NCBI GenBank assembly: GCA_002730475.1
Contig: PCAG01000048.1
Location: forward strand, 1 to 26,091
Source of the DNA: Spirochaetales bacterium
GTDB taxonomy: Bacteria > Desulfobacterota_D > UBA1144
DNA: 26,091 bases
Reading direction: 5' to 3'
Shown: positions 23,807 through 26,091 of the stretch, piece after piece
How the letters are laid out: each line of letters starts with the position of its first letter
How positions within the stretch are numbered: the stretch's first letter is position 1
Notes under the pieces: model-generated
Seen by the model: only the letters and a program-made list of their open reading frames with translations
Told to the model about the DNA's origin: nothing
Databases searched by the model: none
Made by a program: the position numbers and the translations under genes

Positions 23807-25126
23807 TTATTGTATCTCCTCAGTATTTTGATCCGCATCCTCATCAAGAGCTTCTTCCTCTAAATCAACCTCTTGGTTTCTTAATCTTTCTTGCAGTGCG
23901 GCTCGTGCGGCTAATTGGATTTGGGTGACATCCTCATCGTTTACAATTCCAGACGACTCTTTAATTGCAGACGTATCACCAAATGCTATATCTTCTAAAG
24001 TATGAAAACCACCGCTAAATAATAAGTTCGCATTAACTTCGGAGACATTTGGAAGGGTTAATAATAATTTAACAACATTCTCTTGTTCTTCTTTTAGTTG
24101 CAAGTCGGTTTTCACCGTTATCTCCCAGCCTGTTATGTTAGAAGCTAATCTCACGTTTTGACCTTTCCTACCTATAGTCAATGAAAACTGGTCGGAGTCA
24201 ACAATTACTTCCATAACTTTTGATGCTTCATCCAGAATAACTTTATTTACTCTCGCCGGAGACAATGCGCTACATGCAAATTTTGCTACGTCAATTGACC
24301 ATGGAACAATGTCGATTTTCTCGCCTTTCAATTCTTGGATTATATTTTGCACCCTAGAGCCTCTCATGCCTACACATGCACCCACAGGATCAATATCGGA
24401 GTCACTTGATGATACAGCGATTTTAGTTCTACCTCCTGGGTCTCTGGAGATAGCCATAATTTGAACTATTCCTTCGTTTATTTCAGGAACCTCCGCTCTA
24501 AACAATGCTTCCACAAAGCTTTTGTCAGCTCTGGATATAATTAGTTGAGTACCTCTTTTTTCTTCTTCAATTTTTAATAATACGGCTCTTAATCTATCTT
24601 TTGGTTGAAAATATTCCCTGGGGACTTGTTCGTCGTATGGAATAATGGCCTCAGTTCTTCCTATATCAACGACAATGGCTCCTCTTGAGATTCTTCTTAC
24701 GATTCCATTAATAAGTTCGCCTTGTCTATTCCTGAATTCTTCATAGATTACCTTCGCCTCGGCTTCCTTAAGTTTTTGAATAATCTTTTGTCTTGCATTC
24801 TGAATTGCAATCCTGCTGTATTTTGGGCTAAGCTTAACGCCTATCTCTTCGTCCATCTGAATATCCGGGTCAAACTTTCTAGCCTCCTCCAGAGAAATCT
24901 CCATATCTTCATCGAACACATCATCTACCACCTTTTTGAATTCAAAAAGCTCCAATTCGTTATATTCATTAAATTGACATTCCAAATCTTTATATGACGG
25001 ATCGGTTTTTAATAATTTATGTGCTGCAGAAACAACGGACTCATTGACCGCCTCCAATATTATTTCCCTATCAATACCTTTATCTTTTGAAACAGACTCT
25101 ATAACACGCCATAGTTCAGTACTCAT
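23807..25126 (-). CDS. nusA: Transcription termination/antitermination factor NusA
   Basis: NusA binds RNA polymerase and nascent RNA and modulates pausing, termination and antitermination. The 439-residue protein has the polymerase-binding N-domain (1-125), an S1 domain (136-200), KH1 with GMRGSRVQNI (253-262) and KH2 with GRKGQNVRLAS (319-329). One helix-hairpin-helix-like acidic repeat follows (about 358-415), then a Glu/Asp-rich tail (419-439). E. coli NusA (495 residues) has two acidic repeats; this one has a single clear one. ATG 25126 has a strong AAGGAGA upstream and lies 12 bases after rimP. The terminator just before rimP could in principle be subject to NusA feedback. Confidence 0.97.
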   Translation of the reverse strand: MSTELWRVIESVSKDKGIDREIILEAVNESVVSAAHKLLKTDPSYKDLECQFNEYNELELFEFKKVVDDVFDEDMEISLEEARKFDPDIQMDEEIGVKLSPKYSRIAIQNARQKIIQKLKEAEAKVIYEEFRNRQGELINGIVRRISRGAIVVDIGRTEAIIPYDEQVPREYFQPKDRLRAVLLKIEEEKRGTQLIISRADKSFVEALFRAEVPEINEGIVQIMAISRDPGGRTKIAVSSSDSDIDPVGACVGMRGSRVQNIIQELKGEKIDIVPWSIDVAKFACSALSPARVNKVILDEASKVMEVIVDSDQFSLTIGRKGQNVRLASNITGWEITVKTDLQLKEEQENVVKLLLTLPNVSEVNANLLFSGGFHTLEDIAFGDTSAIKESSGIVNDEDVTQIQLAARAALQERLRNQEVDLEEEALDEDADQNTEEIQ

Positions 25127-25138
25127 TAATGATTCTCC

Positions 25139-25594
25139 TTATAAATTTAAATTCGCCTTCTCGATATTTGCATACTTAATTGTATATAATTCTCCGCTAT
25201 CGTTTATATTAATATGATCCTCTTTTACCGACTCAACTTGTCCTATGAACACATCCCTCTTCCCTTCGTATGGCACTGAAAGTTTGATTTTCACTTTTTT
25301 CCCCTTGTGTTGTACAAAATCAGAAATCGATCTCAAAGGTCTTTGCGGTCCTGGTGATGATACTTCGAGCAAATACGACGAGTCGATTAAATCATCAAGG
25401 TCAGTGGTGCCATTAACTATTTTATTGAATTGAACACAGTCGTCGATATTAATTCCACCAGGCTTGTCAATATATACCACTAATTTTAACGCTGGTGGCG
25501 AGTTCAAAAAATGCACATCGATTAATTCGTAATCATTCTCAACACACATGGCATTCAATAAATTTACTATTTGTTGCTTGAAATTTCTTTCCAA
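25139..25594 (-). CDS. rimP: Ribosome maturation factor RimP
   Basis: RimP assists late 30S subunit assembly. The 151-residue product has the two-domain RimP layout: an N-terminal alpha/beta domain with YELIDVHF and LVVYIDKPGGINIDDC, and an SH3-like C-terminal domain. The family's SPGLDRPL motif reads SPGPQRPL here (80-87), an unusual variant. The start is TTG 25594, with GAGGA at 25602-25606 7 bases upstream; no ATG or GTG lies before the conserved core. It is the first gene of the rimP-nusA-infB operon and begins only 14 bases after the T-tract of the uvrB terminator. Confidence 0.93.
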   Translation of the reverse strand: MERNFKQQIVNLLNAMCVENDYELIDVHFLNSPPALKLVVYIDKPGGINIDDCVQFNKIVNGTTDLDDLIDSSYLLEVSSPGPQRPLRSISDFVQHKGKKVKIKLSVPYEGKRDVFIGQVESVKEDHININDSGELYTIKYANIEKANLNL

Positions 25595-25601
25595 ATTCTC
25601 T

Positions 25602-25606
25602 TCCTC
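25602..25606 (-). promoter_or_regulatory. Ribosome binding site of rimP (TTG start)
   Basis: GAGGA on the minus strand lies 7 bases before TTG 25594. The only nearby ATG (25608-25606) is out of frame with rimP, so TTG is the supported start. The site lies directly downstream of the terminator T-tract. Confidence 0.55.
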
Positions 25607-25608
25607 AT

Positions 25609-25637
25609 AAAAAAGAAGCGGGGCATGCCCCGCTTCT
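25609..25637 (-). terminator. Intrinsic terminator after uvrB
   Basis: A perfect 24-base palindrome (25614-25637) forms a 10-base-pair GC-rich stem, AGAAGCGGGG with CCCCGCTTCT, around a CATG loop. On the minus strand it is followed by TTTTTT (25609-25614, the first T closing the stem). It lies 35 bases after the uvrB stop and 14 bases before the rimP start codon. It is the only textbook rho-independent terminator in the window. Confidence 0.9.
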
Positions 25638-25642
25638 CTTTA

Positions 25643-25680
25643 ATTAGTACTAATCATAACATTTGGGTTAAACTATGCAA
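25643..25680 (-). promoter_or_regulatory. Possible promoter with palindrome upstream of the rimP operon
   Basis: On the minus strand TTGCAT (25675-25680) and TATGAT (25653-25658) are spaced 16 bases apart, with a perfect 12-base palindrome ATTAGTACTAAT at 25643-25654. If used, transcription would start near 25646, just before the uvrB terminator hairpin. The rimP leader would then contain that terminator. The -35 is weak (3/6), so this is tentative. Confidence 0.28.
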
Positions 25681-26091
25681 TCTCCCCGGCAAAGGTCAAT
25701 TCCAATTTTCTCAATTTCTTAATTTGGTCTCTGACATGAGCTGCTTCTTCAAATCGTAACTTCTTTGAAAGTTCATCCATCTGTTTCCTTAGTCTAGCAA
25801 TCTCAGAAGAAATTTCGTGAGGGGGTATAGTTGGATATTGATCCAAATCAGGTTCGTGATAATCAATGTTGTAGATTGAAGAAATATCAGAATCCACTTT
25901 CTTTTTTATCGACTTAGGAGTTATCTTATTATTCTTGTTGAATTCCAATTGTTTTTCTCGCCTCCTATCGGACTCTTGTATGGCGGCTTCCATAGATTTT
26001 GTTATTTCTTCAGCATACATTATCACCCTTCCGTTCAAATTTCTTGAAGCTCGACCAAACATCTGAATAAGTGATGTCGTGGACCTCAAAA
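25673..26091 (-). CDS. uvrB: Excinuclease ABC subunit B, C-terminal part (cut by the window edge)
   Basis: UvrB is the damage-verifying helicase-like subunit of the UvrABC nucleotide excision repair complex. The visible 139 codons start inside helicase motif VI (TTSLIQMFGRASRNLNGRVIMYA), whose arginines contact ATP. The YAEEITKSMEAAIQESDRRR and NKITPKSIKK stretches follow. The protein ends with the UVR domain (about the last 38 residues, with LSKKLRFEEAAHVRDQIKKL), which binds UvrC. The frame stays open to the right edge, so the gene continues outside the window. It ends 35 bases before a strong terminator, which separates it from the rimP operon. Confidence 0.95.
   Translation of the reverse strand, partial: LRSTTSLIQMFGRASRNLNGRVIMYAEEITKSMEAAIQESDRRREKQLEFNKNNKITPKSIKKKVDSDISSIYNIDYHEPDLDQYPTIPPHEISSEIARLRKQMDELSKKLRFEEAAHVRDQIKKLRKLELTFAGEIA

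Noticed and set aside
1..26091. Mobile elements, CRISPR arrays, tRNA/rRNA genes or a defence island
   Set aside because: No transposase, integrase, direct-repeat array, cloverleaf or rRNA signature was seen; all large frames are recognisable core genes except the small plus-strand pair.

Overview
The window is a gene-dense, AT-rich piece of a Gram-negative-type bacterial chromosome. It carries housekeeping genes, almost all on the minus strand, with very short or overlapping junctions. I see no tRNA, rRNA, CRISPR array, insertion sequence or phage gene, and no gene-free stretch longer than about 80 bases. The gene order fab genes-rpiB, the E. coli-type NADP isocitrate dehydrogenase, the zinc-free ribosomal protein L32 and the divergent RimP/MiaA motifs suggest an uncultivated, possibly streamlined, deltaproteobacteria-like lineage. 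The succinate dehydrogenase is instead of the actinobacterial Sdh1 type. I cannot name the phylum from sequence alone.

Layout from the right edge, in the direction of transcription: (1) the uvrB 3' end, closed by a clear intrinsic terminator; (2) a translation/RNA operon rimP-nusA-infB-nrnA(DHH)-truB, then rpsO-pnp-miaA, with no rbfA between infB and truB; (3) a short plus-strand pair, a small membrane-anchored protein of unknown function and a half-size TauE/SafE permease, convergent with miaA and divergent from (4) an orphan tandem ABC ATPase of the peptide-transporter type; (5) rpmF-fabD-fabG-acpP-fabF-rpiB, the fatty-acid operon without plsX and fabH, with a good promoter in front of rpmF; (6) an almost contiguous TCA-cycle run acnA-icd-mdh-sdhC-sdhA-sdhB-sucC; and (7) the first codons of dnaK at the left edge, where sucD would be expected.

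The genes make biological sense as blocks. Block 2 covers ribosome maturation, transcription elongation, initiation, nanoRNA/pAp turnover, pseudouridylation, and RNA decay with its S15 partner. Block 5 makes malonyl-ACP, reduces beta-ketoacyl-ACP and elongates it. Block 6 runs from citrate to 2-oxoglutarate and from succinyl-CoA to oxaloacetate; citrate synthase, 2-oxoglutarate dehydrogenase, fumarase and SucD are absent from the window. The points most worth checking are the Cys/His cluster in the Sdh membrane anchor, the terminator placed directly in front of rimP, the missing operon members (sucD, rbfA, plsX/fabH), and the repeated use of TTG start codons.
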